Source: Acidobacteriota bacterium
GTDB taxonomy: Bacteria; Acidobacteriota; Terriglobia; Terriglobales; Acidobacteriaceae
DNA length: 34,911 nucleotides
Assembly (NCBI GenBank): GCA_021779695.1
Contig: JAJYAE010000005.1
Span: forward strand, 1-34,911
Reading direction: 5' to 3'
Below the pieces are notes generated by a model, which saw only the letters and a program-made list of their open reading frames with translations, did no database searches and was not told the DNA's origin. This document shows positions 26,801-34,786 of this stretch, one piece after another. Every line of letters begins with the position of its first letter. The first letter of the stretch is position 1. The translations under genes and the position numbers were made by a program.

Positions 26801-26992
26801 AAACAGGGCGAACTTGAATCCGGTCCGGACTGCAGAGAAGCAGCCCGCTGTATCTTGCGAACCTTCAACCTCTCGTGCGCCTCTTTCCACCTCATTGCTC
26901 TTTAGGGACGTGTGAACCCACAGCACGTCCTCGACTTGCACTTCGGTCGAGTGAGAAAGACCCGAGAGATACTCCCCTCCTGACCCGCACTT

Positions 26993-27016
26993 AAGTAATC
27001 TATTAATAAGTTACTT
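26993..27016. promoter_or_regulatory. AAGTAA...TTACTT inverted repeat, upstream copy
   Basis: AAGTAA at 26993-26998 and TTACTT at 27011-27016 are perfect complements across a 12-base A/T-rich spacer. The arms extend imperfectly to CTTAA on the left and TTAAG on the right. A second dyad with the same half-site lies about 150 bases downstream, which argues for a regulator-binding pair rather than chance. Confidence 0.4.
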
Positions 27017-27141
27017 TTAAGCGGCCTCTATTGCACTTTCGCGGGATTCAGCCCTAAACTTTTGCCAGTCTTCAAAGGATTCGGGAGAATCGTGCTCCAT
27101 ATCTCGAACAAATATATGGAATTATTCTCCTCCTGGATTGA

Positions 27142-27165
27142 GTTACTTTATGTGACTTAAGTAAC
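27142..27165. promoter_or_regulatory. GTTACTT...AAGTAAC inverted repeat, downstream copy
   Basis: GTTACTT at 27142-27148 and AAGTAAC at 27159-27165 are seven-base perfect complements with a 10-base spacer. It shares its half-site with the dyad at 26993-27016, in inverted arm order. It lies 14 bases before the first possible start (27179) and 107 before the preferred ATG at 27272 of the lipoprotein gene, a plausible operator position. Confidence 0.4.
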
Positions 27166-27271
27166 ACTCGATCTTGGCATGCATCGCGAAGGGGCTTCGA
27201 GCCCTCAAGCAGAGAGTTTTGATTGGTGCTGGTTACCAGGACAAGTAGCGGTAAGTAGGGGAAAGACGAGC

Positions 27272-29023
27272 ATGGCCCACAAGTCGGGTGCACGCGAGGT
27301 GCCGGGGCAAGCGAATTCGGTTTGCAGACCCGCTGCGCCGAAGGGCAGATTCGCAGTCTTGCCGCATTGCCGGCAGGAGTTCCAACTTTCTGTACCGGTG
27401 CAATGGGTTGCTCCCCTGTTTTGCGCAATGCTTTCATTCCCGATTCTTACCGGATGCGGCGCTGGACTGGTGGCAAATCCATCGGTTAGCAGCACGGGCC
27501 TGGTTGCGTCGCCGACGTCTCTCTCCTACGGCACTCTGACGGTGGGACAGTCTGCCAGTCAGACTGCGACCGTTACGAACACAAGCCAGCAGCCGGTCAC
27601 CATCTCCGCGATCGATGTTTCGGACGGCTCCTTTAAAATTACGGACCATTTGACGCTGCCGATGACGCTTCCGGCGGGGAACTCGCTGAGCCTCCACATC
27701 GTCTTTCAACCTTCGGCTGAAAGTGATATCAGCGCCCAGGCGGTCATCACATCCGATTCCTCCGCTCAAGCCAGTGCGCAAGTGCAGAGCGCTTCTGGAT
27801 CTTCGACACAAGGAAACACGACGATCTATCTGAAAGGTTCTGGCAGGTGGGCAAACACGACCGCACCCGCCGTATCCGGATTGAGCTGCACCAGTGCGAC
27901 CTTTACGGGCTCCGGAACCAACAGCTGCACGATCACTTTGAATGCGCCCGCGCCGGGCGGTGGCGTGACGGTGAATCTCACGAGCGATAACACGGCAGTC
28001 GCGGTACCAGCTTCAGTGAAGATTTCGACAAATAATGCGAGCACCACGTTTTCCGCCACGGTTGCGGCCGTGACGTCCGCGCAGACGGCAACTCTGCAGG
28101 CTTCCTCAGGCGGCGGATCTGCCAGCTTCGTGCTTCAACTGGGAGCTTCCGCAGCACCGCCAACAGCCACGGCGGCGCTGAGCAGTTTCTCCTGCGCTGC
28201 CACCACGCTGACGGGGGCCGCGAGCGATACCTGCACGGTTGGACTGAATGGACCTGCGCCGAGCGCCGGTTTGACCGTGAGCCTCGCGACCAGCAGCGCA
28301 TCAGTCAGCGTGCCCGCTTCTGTTGCGATTGCAGCGAATGCGACATCTACGACGTTTACGGCTAGCGCAACGGCAGTAAGCGCAGCGCAGACGGTTACGC
28401 TGCAGGCTTCAGGCGGTGGCGCAACCCAGAGCGTCGCGCTGCAGTTGAATGCTGCGACGGCCGTGCTCAGCGTCAACGCGACCAGCATTAACTTTGGCAG
28501 CGTGGACCTGAACACTCCCTCGACACAGACAGTGACCCTGAGTTCGACGGGTACCCTGGCGGTGACCGTAAGCGGAGCGGCTGCGAGCGGGGCAGGGTTC
28601 TCGATCGCAGGAGCGGCTTTCCCAATCACATTGAATCCCGGACAGAGCACGTCGCTCAGCGTGCAGTTCGATCCGACGATCACCGGTTCCGCGAGCGGTC
28701 AGCTGTCGATTAGCAGCAACTCCTCCACATCGGGGACGGTGCAGATCGCGCTCAGCGGCACAGGGCAGTCTGCATCGCATAGCGTTACTTTGACATGGAA
28801 CGCACCCGCCAGCTCGACCGATCCGGTTGCGAGCTATAACGTGTATCGCGCCAGCGGAGGGAGTACGGCCTACCAGATGATTGGCTCGACCGCCGTGACA
28901 CAGACCAGCTATCTCGACGGCACGGTGCAGGGCGGACAGACCTACGATTACTACGTGGCAAGCGTGGACTCGTCTGGCGTGCAAAGCAGCCCGTCGAATA
29001 CGACCGTGGCCACGGTGCCGTAG
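27272..29023 (+). CDS. Secreted repeat lipoprotein: choice-of-anchor D, Ig-like and fibronectin III domains
   Basis: This roughly 583-residue protein is probably surface-exposed and lipid-anchored. A hydrophobic stretch ends in the lipobox LTGC (Cys62 from this start). The mature part holds a first choice-of-anchor-D/ASH-like beta domain (LSYGTLTVGQSASQTATVTN), two Ser/Thr/Ala-rich Ig-like repeats each opening with a Cys pair (LSCTSATFTG...SCTITLNAPAPGGGVTV and FSCAATTLTG...TCTVGLNGPAPSAGLTV), a second anchor-D domain (INFGSVDLNTPSTQTVTL), and a C-terminal fibronectin-III domain beginning HSVTLTWNAPAS. The N-terminus before the lipobox is unusually long, so the start is uncertain (27179, 27272 or later). 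It is paralogous to the protein at 32150-33262 and ends 28 bases from the opposing ATP-grasp gene. Function is unknown; adhesion or matrix binding is a guess. Confidence 0.85.
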   Translation: MAHKSGAREVPGQANSVCRPAAPKGRFAVLPHCRQEFQLSVPVQWVAPLFCAMLSFPILTGCGAGLVANPSVSSTGLVASPTSLSYGTLTVGQSASQTATVTNTSQQPVTISAIDVSDGSFKITDHLTLPMTLPAGNSLSLHIVFQPSAESDISAQAVITSDSSAQASAQVQSASGSSTQGNTTIYLKGSGRWANTTAPAVSGLSCTSATFTGSGTNSCTITLNAPAPGGGVTVNLTSDNTAVAVPASVKISTNNASTTFSATVAAVTSAQTATLQASSGGGSASFVLQLGASAAPPTATAALSSFSCAATTLTGAASDTCTVGLNGPAPSAGLTVSLATSSASVSVPASVAIAANATSTTFTASATAVSAAQTVTLQASGGGATQSVALQLNAATAVLSVNATSINFGSVDLNTPSTQTVTLSSTGTLAVTVSGAAASGAGFSIAGAAFPITLNPGQSTSLSVQFDPTITGSASGQLSISSNSSTSGTVQIALSGTGQSASHSVTLTWNAPASSTDPVASYNVYRASGGSTAYQMIGSTAVTQTSYLDGTVQGGQTYDYYVASVDSSGVQSSPSNTTVATVP

Positions 29024-29051
29024 GTTGGACAGTTCGAGAGTCTGGGTTCTT

Positions 29052-30275
29052 TCAGAAGCCCTTTTTCACAGCAAGGTATGGAATCATTCCCAATTCCGCG
29101 AGTCCAGGAATCGGGTCATCCCAAGAAAAGACCGCTCCCTGACGGCAGGAAAGCAGAGACCGCAGGTATTGTCCGATCTTCAGTTCGCCCTTTGCCATGC
29201 CCAGGGCTGCTGCTGGCAAATCCGTCGAGAATCTCATCCAGCCTAACCCGGGCCGGCTTTGGCGCTTTTCGACCGGCAGGCCCAACTGGTCCGCAAAGAG
29301 CATCGAGCTAAAATCAACTCCGGCGCGGGCGCCGAGGGTATGGTAGCCCCACGTGCGCAGATTCACATCCAGCAGCTTGTACGCGCCAGTTCTGCTGTCA
29401 AACTTGAACTCCATCTCTGCCAATCCGTAGTAGCCGATAGCGCTCAGAAATCGCTGGGCGTAGTCCTCCAGGATAGGAAGATCCATAGTTTCGACAAATG
29501 TGCTGGAGCGCCCGAACTGCAAGGGGAATTGCCTGCGCCGGCGTACGGTCATACGTCCAATCAGGTCACCCTCGCGGAAAAATACGCAGCAGGCATACTG
29601 GTGCTGCCCGCCACCGGGGATGAGTTCCTGAATCATGACCTCGCCAGGGCCGGTCACTGCGGCTGCCTTGTCAACCAGCACTTTCAGCTCGGCAAAGCTG
29701 TCTGCCCGCCAGGCCTTCGCTTTGGTTGCATAGATAAAGTGCTCCTTGATGGCGGGCTTGATCACAAAAGGCGGCGTCAGATGTTCGAGTTCGCTCAGTT
29801 GCGAAGAGTCCGTCAGGTAATGAGTTGCGGGAGTCGGAATTCCCAGACGATCGGCGAGCTGGTAGGTGTTGCGTTTATCCCATGCCCATTTCACGACATC
29901 CCATTCGGGCGTAGGCACTCGGTAATATCGCGAGAGAGCCGCCCGATTCTGCGAGATTGCAGCGACCAGTTCCTCGCGGGTTGGATACAGTACCCAGCCA
30001 TCGAGGCGCAGCCTTTGGGCAACATCCACGAGTGATTGCACAATCTTCTCGTTTCCGATGAGAGCTGGGCACGAGACATGATGGTTACAGTAACGCGAGA
30101 AGCGTGAGATGGCAGGAGCATCATCGATGACGCACACAGGAATCTTGTGCCGTCCAAGGCTACGAACGATACCCAGCCCCTGGTAGTCGCCGCCAATGAC
30201 CACCGCGCCCACGCCGGCCTTCTCCAGCGCGACGGGCTGCTGGGAAGATGCAATCGGAGATTCGACCACGGTCAC
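29052..30275 (-). CDS. ATP-grasp carboxylate-amine ligase family protein
   Basis: This 407-residue protein has an ATP-grasp layout. An N-terminal Rossmann-like domain opens with VVIGGDYQGLGIVRSLGR. The ATP-grasp domain starts near WDKRNTYQLADRLGIPTPATHYL, with PFVIKPAIKEHF as the phosphate-contacting strand, VMIQELIPGGG as the adenine-side strand, and metal-binding acids late in AEMEFKFDSRTGAYKLLDVNLRTWG. ATP-grasp ligases join a carboxylate to an amine or thiol through an acyl-phosphate; the substrates here are unknown. The start is a GTG at 30275 that overlaps the stop of the upstream FAD oxidoreductase by four bases (GTGA), so the two are coupled. Confidence 0.88.
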   Translation of the reverse strand: MTVVESPIASSQQPVALEKAGVGAVVIGGDYQGLGIVRSLGRHKIPVCVIDDAPAISRFSRYCNHHVSCPALIGNEKIVQSLVDVAQRLRLDGWVLYPTREELVAAISQNRAALSRYYRVPTPEWDVVKWAWDKRNTYQLADRLGIPTPATHYLTDSSQLSELEHLTPPFVIKPAIKEHFIYATKAKAWRADSFAELKVLVDKAAAVTGPGEVMIQELIPGGGQHQYACCVFFREGDLIGRMTVRRRRQFPLQFGRSSTFVETMDLPILEDYAQRFLSAIGYYGLAEMEFKFDSRTGAYKLLDVNLRTWGYHTLGARAGVDFSSMLFADQLGLPVEKRQSRPGLGWMRFSTDLPAAALGMAKGELKIGQYLRSLLSCRQGAVFSWDDPIPGLAELGMIPYLAVKKGF

Positions 30276-31540
30276 CGGGCGGCGCTCCCGCCTGGCCCAG
30301 CCTGCCGGTTCTTAGTGATTTTGCGCAGCAGCTCGCGAGAAGCGAATCCTGCGCCAGAAACAAAACCCAGAATCGGGCCAAAACTCCACGCTGCTGGCTT
30401 GCCGGCGAAGTGCAAGCCAGCCACAGAGCTTTCGAGACCCGCGCGCAACAAGGGATACCCCTCATGCATCTCCAGTTGCCGAAGGATATCGGGGGCTAGA
30501 AACCGATAACGCGCGACATCGACCTTGAAGCCGGTCGCAAGCAAGATATGGTCCGTGATTTGGGTTGCTCCGTCGTCCAGTTTCAGTGTCAGCTGGCTGC
30601 CCGTTTCTCGCGCTTCTGCCACATGGCGGCCGAGCCGTACTGGAATTCCATCCAGCCGTGGCTTAAGCCAGCCGGCAACGGCAGGCCGGATCGAGCGATA
30701 AGCCACCGGCGTCTTAAACCAACGCGGAAACCGACGAAAGACATGCGGCGCCGCTACGAGACGGCTGATCCCAGCCGGGCCGACATCTGTCTTTGCGTAG
30801 AGCATCCTGGAGACAAGCCCGAGATGATGGAGACGCGGATGCACGCCCACCCAATTTGGACTGACCTGCCTGCAGATCACCTCTACTTCGGCTCCATTCT
30901 CACGCAGCAATGCTGCCGACTCAAATGCGCTTTGTCCACCGCCGATCACGGTGACGCGTTTTCCGCGAAATCTGCTGAGATCATCGTGCTCGCTGGAATG
31001 CGAAGCCAGACCACGTGAAAGGTGTTTGAACTCTGCCGGGTAATTCTCGAAGGGCTGAATGCCGGCCGCAACGATAACCCTTCGGGTCAGAAAAGAGTGG
31101 TCATCCTCGAGCGTCACTCTGAAGCCGCTTCCCTCTCGCTGAATGAGAGAGATTTGTCGCGGATCGTGATCGCAGACTGCCTTTTGAGCGAACCACAGCC
31201 CATACGCGACGAATTTTTCGAGTGGTATAGGTCTGGGACAATGACTGCCCACAGATTGACAAAATGCATCCAGCGTATACGCGCCGGCCAGGTCGGCAAT
31301 ATACGAGGCCTCCCAGTTGGAGCGAAGGCACATGCCTTGCGGCATATGCCTCATCCAGAAAGACATCGTGGGGCCAAACACGCGCGCTTCGATACCCGCT
31401 CCCTGGAGGTGAGAGGCACAGGACAGTCCGTAGGGGCCGGCCCCCAGAATTGTCACTTCGGCTTCCTGGAGAGTTGACATATCTTGGTCGTCCGAATAGA
31501 TAGAGTTATTCTCTGCCCGCGACATTACAGGCAGGTTCAT
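30272..31540 (-). CDS. FAD/NAD(P)-dependent oxidoreductase (flavin monooxygenase-like)
   Basis: This 422-residue flavoprotein has two dinucleotide-binding motifs, VTILGAGPYGLSCASHL (FAD) and VTVIGGGQSAFESAALL (NADPH), and the late ATGF strand (ILLATGFKVDVARY). This is the pattern of class-B flavin monooxygenases and SidA-type N-hydroxylases. The last third, with LHFAGKPAAWSFGPILGFVSGAGFASREL, closes the FAD site. Substrate is unknown. ATGs at 31540, 31525 and 31480 are all possible; the last puts the FAD motif at the usual distance from the N-terminus, but none has a clear ribosome-binding site. It is first in a two-gene unit with the ATP-grasp gene and is preceded by a terminator-like hairpin only 17 bases upstream of the earliest ATG. 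Confidence 0.88.
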   Translation of the reverse strand: MNLPVMSRAENNSIYSDDQDMSTLQEAEVTILGAGPYGLSCASHLQGAGIEARVFGPTMSFWMRHMPQGMCLRSNWEASYIADLAGAYTLDAFCQSVGSHCPRPIPLEKFVAYGLWFAQKAVCDHDPRQISLIQREGSGFRVTLEDDHSFLTRRVIVAAGIQPFENYPAEFKHLSRGLASHSSEHDDLSRFRGKRVTVIGGGQSAFESAALLRENGAEVEVICRQVSPNWVGVHPRLHHLGLVSRMLYAKTDVGPAGISRLVAAPHVFRRFPRWFKTPVAYRSIRPAVAGWLKPRLDGIPVRLGRHVAEARETGSQLTLKLDDGATQITDHILLATGFKVDVARYRFLAPDILRQLEMHEGYPLLRAGLESSVAGLHFAGKPAAWSFGPILGFVSGAGFASRELLRKITKNRQAGPGGSAAR

Positions 31541-31556
31541 GGTTCAGCTAGTCCAC

Positions 31557-31599
31557 AAAAAAACGCCCTGCTGCGAGTGTGAGTCGGGCATTGGGCGTT
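31557..31599 (-). terminator. Terminator-like hairpin with T7 tail in the leader of the FAD-oxidoreductase gene
   Basis: On the minus strand AACGCCC (31599-31593) pairs with GGGCGTT (31568-31562) and runs straight into seven T's ending at 31557. This is a textbook intrinsic-terminator form, except that the loop is 24 bases and holds a second GCCC that could pair with the same GGGC. It lies upstream of the FAD-oxidoreductase start in the direction of transcription. There is no recognisable minus-strand gene between it and the deacetylase at 33268, so it may be an attenuator for the pair rather than a simple gene end. Confidence 0.6.
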
Positions 31600-32149
31600 G
31601 GATTGCCTGATTGAATCTCAATGTAAGAGATCCTAAGGCGCTTTCACTAGATTACGCTCGTTACATTACTACACACCCTCCGTGTAAAAACTGCACCCTT
31701 CCGACGAGCTGCACAATGACTCCGCGGGGTTTCCTGACTCGACTCTTCGACAAGCGTCTGATTTGAAGCGGGATCCGAGAAAAAGGCTCCACAGCGGAAT
31801 TTGGAAGCGCAATTGCTGGAAGGAATTCGGGTTCCCGCATCCATTCTCTATGGTTGTGCCGGCATTCCTGGCTAGAGCAGCCGGTGGAAGAGCAAACGGC
31901 AATCCGCACTTGCGGAGATGCATGGATCTTCCACTATCCGGCCGGTCCTGAATGCACTGGGAGAGGTGCATAAAGCAGTACCGGTTCCAACCCGTTCGAT
32001 TGCAAGGAATAACACGTTAGTCATACTGTTGGAAGAGTACGAACGAATGGCGAGAGATGTGACTGAAAGCTTCGTGCAGAGAACCGGCAGTAATGGGTAC
32101 CTTGCCCAAAGCAGGCGATGCGGGGCGACGAAGACTTGGGAGAAGGTGA
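31600..32149 (+). other. Divergent intergenic region between the FAD-oxidoreductase gene and the second repeat lipoprotein
   Basis: About 550 bases that must hold promoters for both divergent genes. An open frame at 31918-32166 (82 residues, starting MHGSSTIRPVLNALG) shows no recognised domain or clear ribosome-binding site and I do not call it a gene. A small TACAC/GTGTA hairpin lies near 31668-31686. No RNA gene was recognised. Confidence 0.4.
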
Positions 32150-33262
32150 TTGCGGCGAGTGAGTAGGCAGTACGGGTCCTATCTGAATCGGCTGAAGAGA
32201 AACTGTCTGAACTTGAACCCCAAGTTCAAGGGCCGATTTTGTATCCCCAATTCACCTCGCGTTCTGTTGGGTTCCACGTGCATCACTGCAAGGCTGAACC
32301 GGCTGCATTGCGCGGGTATGGCCGCTGTTTTGCTTGTCGCCGTTCTTCTTGCCGGCTGCGGAGGAATTACCGTCAAGAATGGCAGCACCACGACGACCAG
32401 CGGATCATCGGCGGCCTTGCAGGGAGTTCAATGCGCAAGCACAACGGTCTTTGGATCCACGCCGGATAGCTGTACCGTATCGCTCACGGCAGCTGCGCCT
32501 AGCGAAGGAGTGAGAGTCACTCTATCGAGCAGCAATGCGGCTGTTGCTGTGCCGTCGTCTGTGACAGTCCCAGCCGGGTCAACCTCGGTGAGCTTCACAA
32601 TCTCTGTCACTGCAGTGACGACAGCGCAGTCGACGACGATCAACGCAACAGTCGGAAGCGTGTCTGCAAACGTTGTCATTCAACTGAATCCGTCGGCGCC
32701 CATGCTGACGGTGAATGCTACGAGCGTGAGCTTTGGCAGCGTTCCCATCAGCACCACATCCACGCAGTCGCTCACGCTGGCATCGATCGGTTCTCAGCCG
32801 GTGACAATCAGCACAATCAGCGTCACAGGTGCGGATTTCTCGATCACCGGAGTCACATTGCCGGCCACGCTCAACCCAGGCCAGAGTGTCGTGGTGAACC
32901 TCGCCTTTGCTCCGTCTGTTTCAGGATCGGAGACCGGACAGCTAACGATCACGAGCAATTCGGCGGCGAACCCGACCGACGCTGTGAGCCTAACGGGATT
33001 TGGCGTGGTGGCGGCGCACAGCGTGACGCTGACGTGGAATGCACCGGCTAGCTCGCCGGACCCAGTTACGGGGTACAACGTGTATAGGGCCGACAGTGGC
33101 GGTACAACCTACCTGCTGCTCAACACGGGGTTGGATACGGTAACGACCTATATGGACTACACGGTTCAAAGCGGCACTACTTACAACTACATCGTACGAA
33201 GCGTGGATGCGTCGGGCGTGGAGAGCGCTCCTTCCAACACGACTGTTGCGACGGTTCCGTAA
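32150..33262 (+). CDS. Secreted repeat lipoprotein, paralogue of the 27272-29023 protein
   Basis: The open frame gives 370 residues. The export signal is MAAVLLVAVLLAGC, with lipobox LAGC, preceded by Arg-rich sequence. The mature part has one Ig-like repeat opening with a Cys pair (VQCASTTVFGSTPDSCTVSLTAAAPSEGVRV), one choice-of-anchor-D domain (VSFGSVPISTTSTQSLTL) and a C-terminal fibronectin-III domain (HSVTLTWNAPASSPDPV...SNTTVATVP). The last domain closely matches that of the other lipoprotein, including the same final seven residues; the other protein has an extra anchor-D domain and an extra Ig-like repeat. The start is uncertain: TTG at 32150, GTG at 32159, or ATG at 32318. It converges on the deacetylase gene with only five bases between stops. 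Confidence 0.82.
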   Translation: MRRVSRQYGSYLNRLKRNCLNLNPKFKGRFCIPNSPRVLLGSTCITARLNRLHCAGMAAVLLVAVLLAGCGGITVKNGSTTTTSGSSAALQGVQCASTTVFGSTPDSCTVSLTAAAPSEGVRVTLSSSNAAVAVPSSVTVPAGSTSVSFTISVTAVTTAQSTTINATVGSVSANVVIQLNPSAPMLTVNATSVSFGSVPISTTSTQSLTLASIGSQPVTISTISVTGADFSITGVTLPATLNPGQSVVVNLAFAPSVSGSETGQLTITSNSAANPTDAVSLTGFGVVAAHSVTLTWNAPASSPDPVTGYNVYRADSGGTTYLLLNTGLDTVTTYMDYTVQSGTTYNYIVRSVDASGVESAPSNTTVATVP

Positions 33263-33267
33263 TCCGG

Positions 33268-34629
33268 TCAGCGGGCTGTCGTTTCTGAATCTGCCACACG
33301 GTACTCCGCGGATCCATCCACATTCCGGGAAGCGAACGCAATTCGTGCACGCTCGTGGCCGGGTCCTTCGATTCTCCACTGACCGTCGCACTGCACAAGC
33401 TGCATCTTGCTTCTCTGCTCCCACCACTGTGCAACGTCGTGCGGCAGCGGTGTCCACATATGGTCGTTGTCCCGGATCGAGGCTAGATGGCGCAAAAGGG
33501 ACTTATAGATCTCTTGCGGCCTGCTCTCGCGAAGATAGTCCGGATGAGTAAGGACTGTGACGAGGCCGTGCTGCTCGCGGATGAGAGCAATCTGCTGTTT
33601 CCATAGATCAATGGAGTAGTCGTTGAGCATGTGGAAGAGGGTATAGTCCTGCGTACAGGTGACCGGAAGCTCGACCATCTTGCCGATGTGATAAGGCATC
33701 ACGGTGCAGCATCCGCCCCGCTGCGGATCCAGATGGGCAACATTTGGAAGTGACATATCGTAGAGAAAATCGAAGGCATCGTACCAGTCTGCATTGCGAT
33801 AGAGAATGCCTGAACGGAATCCATGCGCTGCGAATTGGCGACCATACTCGTTGATTTTGGAGGCGCGTCGCAGGAATTCCTGGTGATCCGCAAAGAGGCG
33901 GCCGTCATGCTTGAGGTCATGCACGTTGACCTCGAAACCGCGAGCAACAATCTGGTCCAGGTAGCTTTTCTGGACCGAGTAACGATCCTCCGGCACAACC
34001 TGGAACGAGCTGCGAAAACCGAACGCAGCATCAATATCCATGAGCTGGGGTGTAAAGTCTCTGCCGTAGATACTTTCGACATCATGCGTGATGATCGCGC
34101 AACTGGAGAAGCCATCCGGCCAGAACCAGATGAACGGGATCGCGTCCATACCCGATGCGTCGATCACATGCGCCATGATCTGACGATGTAGCCGGTCCAC
34201 GGTCGTATCCACCGGCCATTCCGGGAATGATATTCGATGCCAGTTGCGCAGATGCGCGCGCTGCAAATGCTTGCGTACTGGGACAGCGAGAAGGGGCCTG
34301 AGCAAGTAATAGATCTTGCGAACAACTGAGTTCACAAGCCTGTCGTTGTCGCGAAAGTGCGCCGCATAGCGCTCACGCTGCAGGTTTTCTACCACATCGG
34401 TGAGATTGAATGGAAGCAGAACACTGCGGCCCTCAGTCTGGATTGCGCCCGCAAGATTCACAAGCGGGTCAGAGGCTTTGGAGGCCCGGCTCCCGATGGT
34501 GGATTGCCCATAACAGACCGTCTCTCCGCCCAGGCGAAAGTAGCCGACGTCCTGTGAGAGATCGCCGACCAATTGGAAGTCCAATATTCCTTCAGGACAT
34601 TTGTAATATTCGAGGAAGGCTTTCTTCAT
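33268..34629 (-). CDS. Polysaccharide-deacetylase-like protein
   Basis: This 453-residue protein has a carbohydrate-esterase-4/NodB-like barrel in its second half. The first motif is THDVES (Asp183, the likely metal/catalytic acid position of TFDD), the second is HDLKH (His237 and His241, the metal-binding H-x3-H), and a later GFRSGILYRN segment carries the conserved Arg. These enzymes remove N- or O-acetyl groups from glycans. The first 150 residues are not part of the domain and I do not recognise them. There is no evident signal peptide, so action may be cytoplasmic or in glycan assembly. The ATG at 34629 follows a pyrimidine/purine-mixed region with GAAATGAAG context. It is the nearest upstream minus-strand gene to the FAD/ATP-grasp pair, but the opposing lipoprotein gene separates them. 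Confidence 0.75.
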   Translation of the reverse strand: MKKAFLEYYKCPEGILDFQLVGDLSQDVGYFRLGGETVCYGQSTIGSRASKASDPLVNLAGAIQTEGRSVLLPFNLTDVVENLQRERYAAHFRDNDRLVNSVVRKIYYLLRPLLAVPVRKHLQRAHLRNWHRISFPEWPVDTTVDRLHRQIMAHVIDASGMDAIPFIWFWPDGFSSCAIITHDVESIYGRDFTPQLMDIDAAFGFRSSFQVVPEDRYSVQKSYLDQIVARGFEVNVHDLKHDGRLFADHQEFLRRASKINEYGRQFAAHGFRSGILYRNADWYDAFDFLYDMSLPNVAHLDPQRGGCCTVMPYHIGKMVELPVTCTQDYTLFHMLNDYSIDLWKQQIALIREQHGLVTVLTHPDYLRESRPQEIYKSLLRHLASIRDNDHMWTPLPHDVAQWWEQRSKMQLVQCDGQWRIEGPGHERARIAFASRNVDGSAEYRVADSETTAR

Positions 34630-34786
34630 TTCAGGCTTCTACTTGGATCTTTCTGAGAGGGTTGGGCGCAACACGAAGCCGATTCGAAATAATAAGTCGA
34701 TTCTGTGGACAAGGTACCACAATCAAGCGTGCGATGCCCTCACACTTTGGTCGCGCTATATTTCTCTGTCGTTTTGGGAATCGCTG

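Larger units (their letters stand above)
26801..27271 (+). other. Intergenic region upstream of the first repeat lipoprotein
   Basis: About 470 bases without a recognisable gene. The middle (26990-27170) is notably A/T-rich against its surroundings and carries the AAGTAA/TTACTT dyads listed separately. The frame of the downstream lipoprotein is open from 27179, so the true start could lie inside this stretch. No RNA gene or strong terminator was seen after the nucleotidyltransferase. Confidence 0.4.

Noticed and set aside
31918..32166. 82-residue open frame before the second lipoprotein
   Set aside because: No ribosome-binding site, domain or homologue is recognised, and it overlaps the lipoprotein frame at its end.
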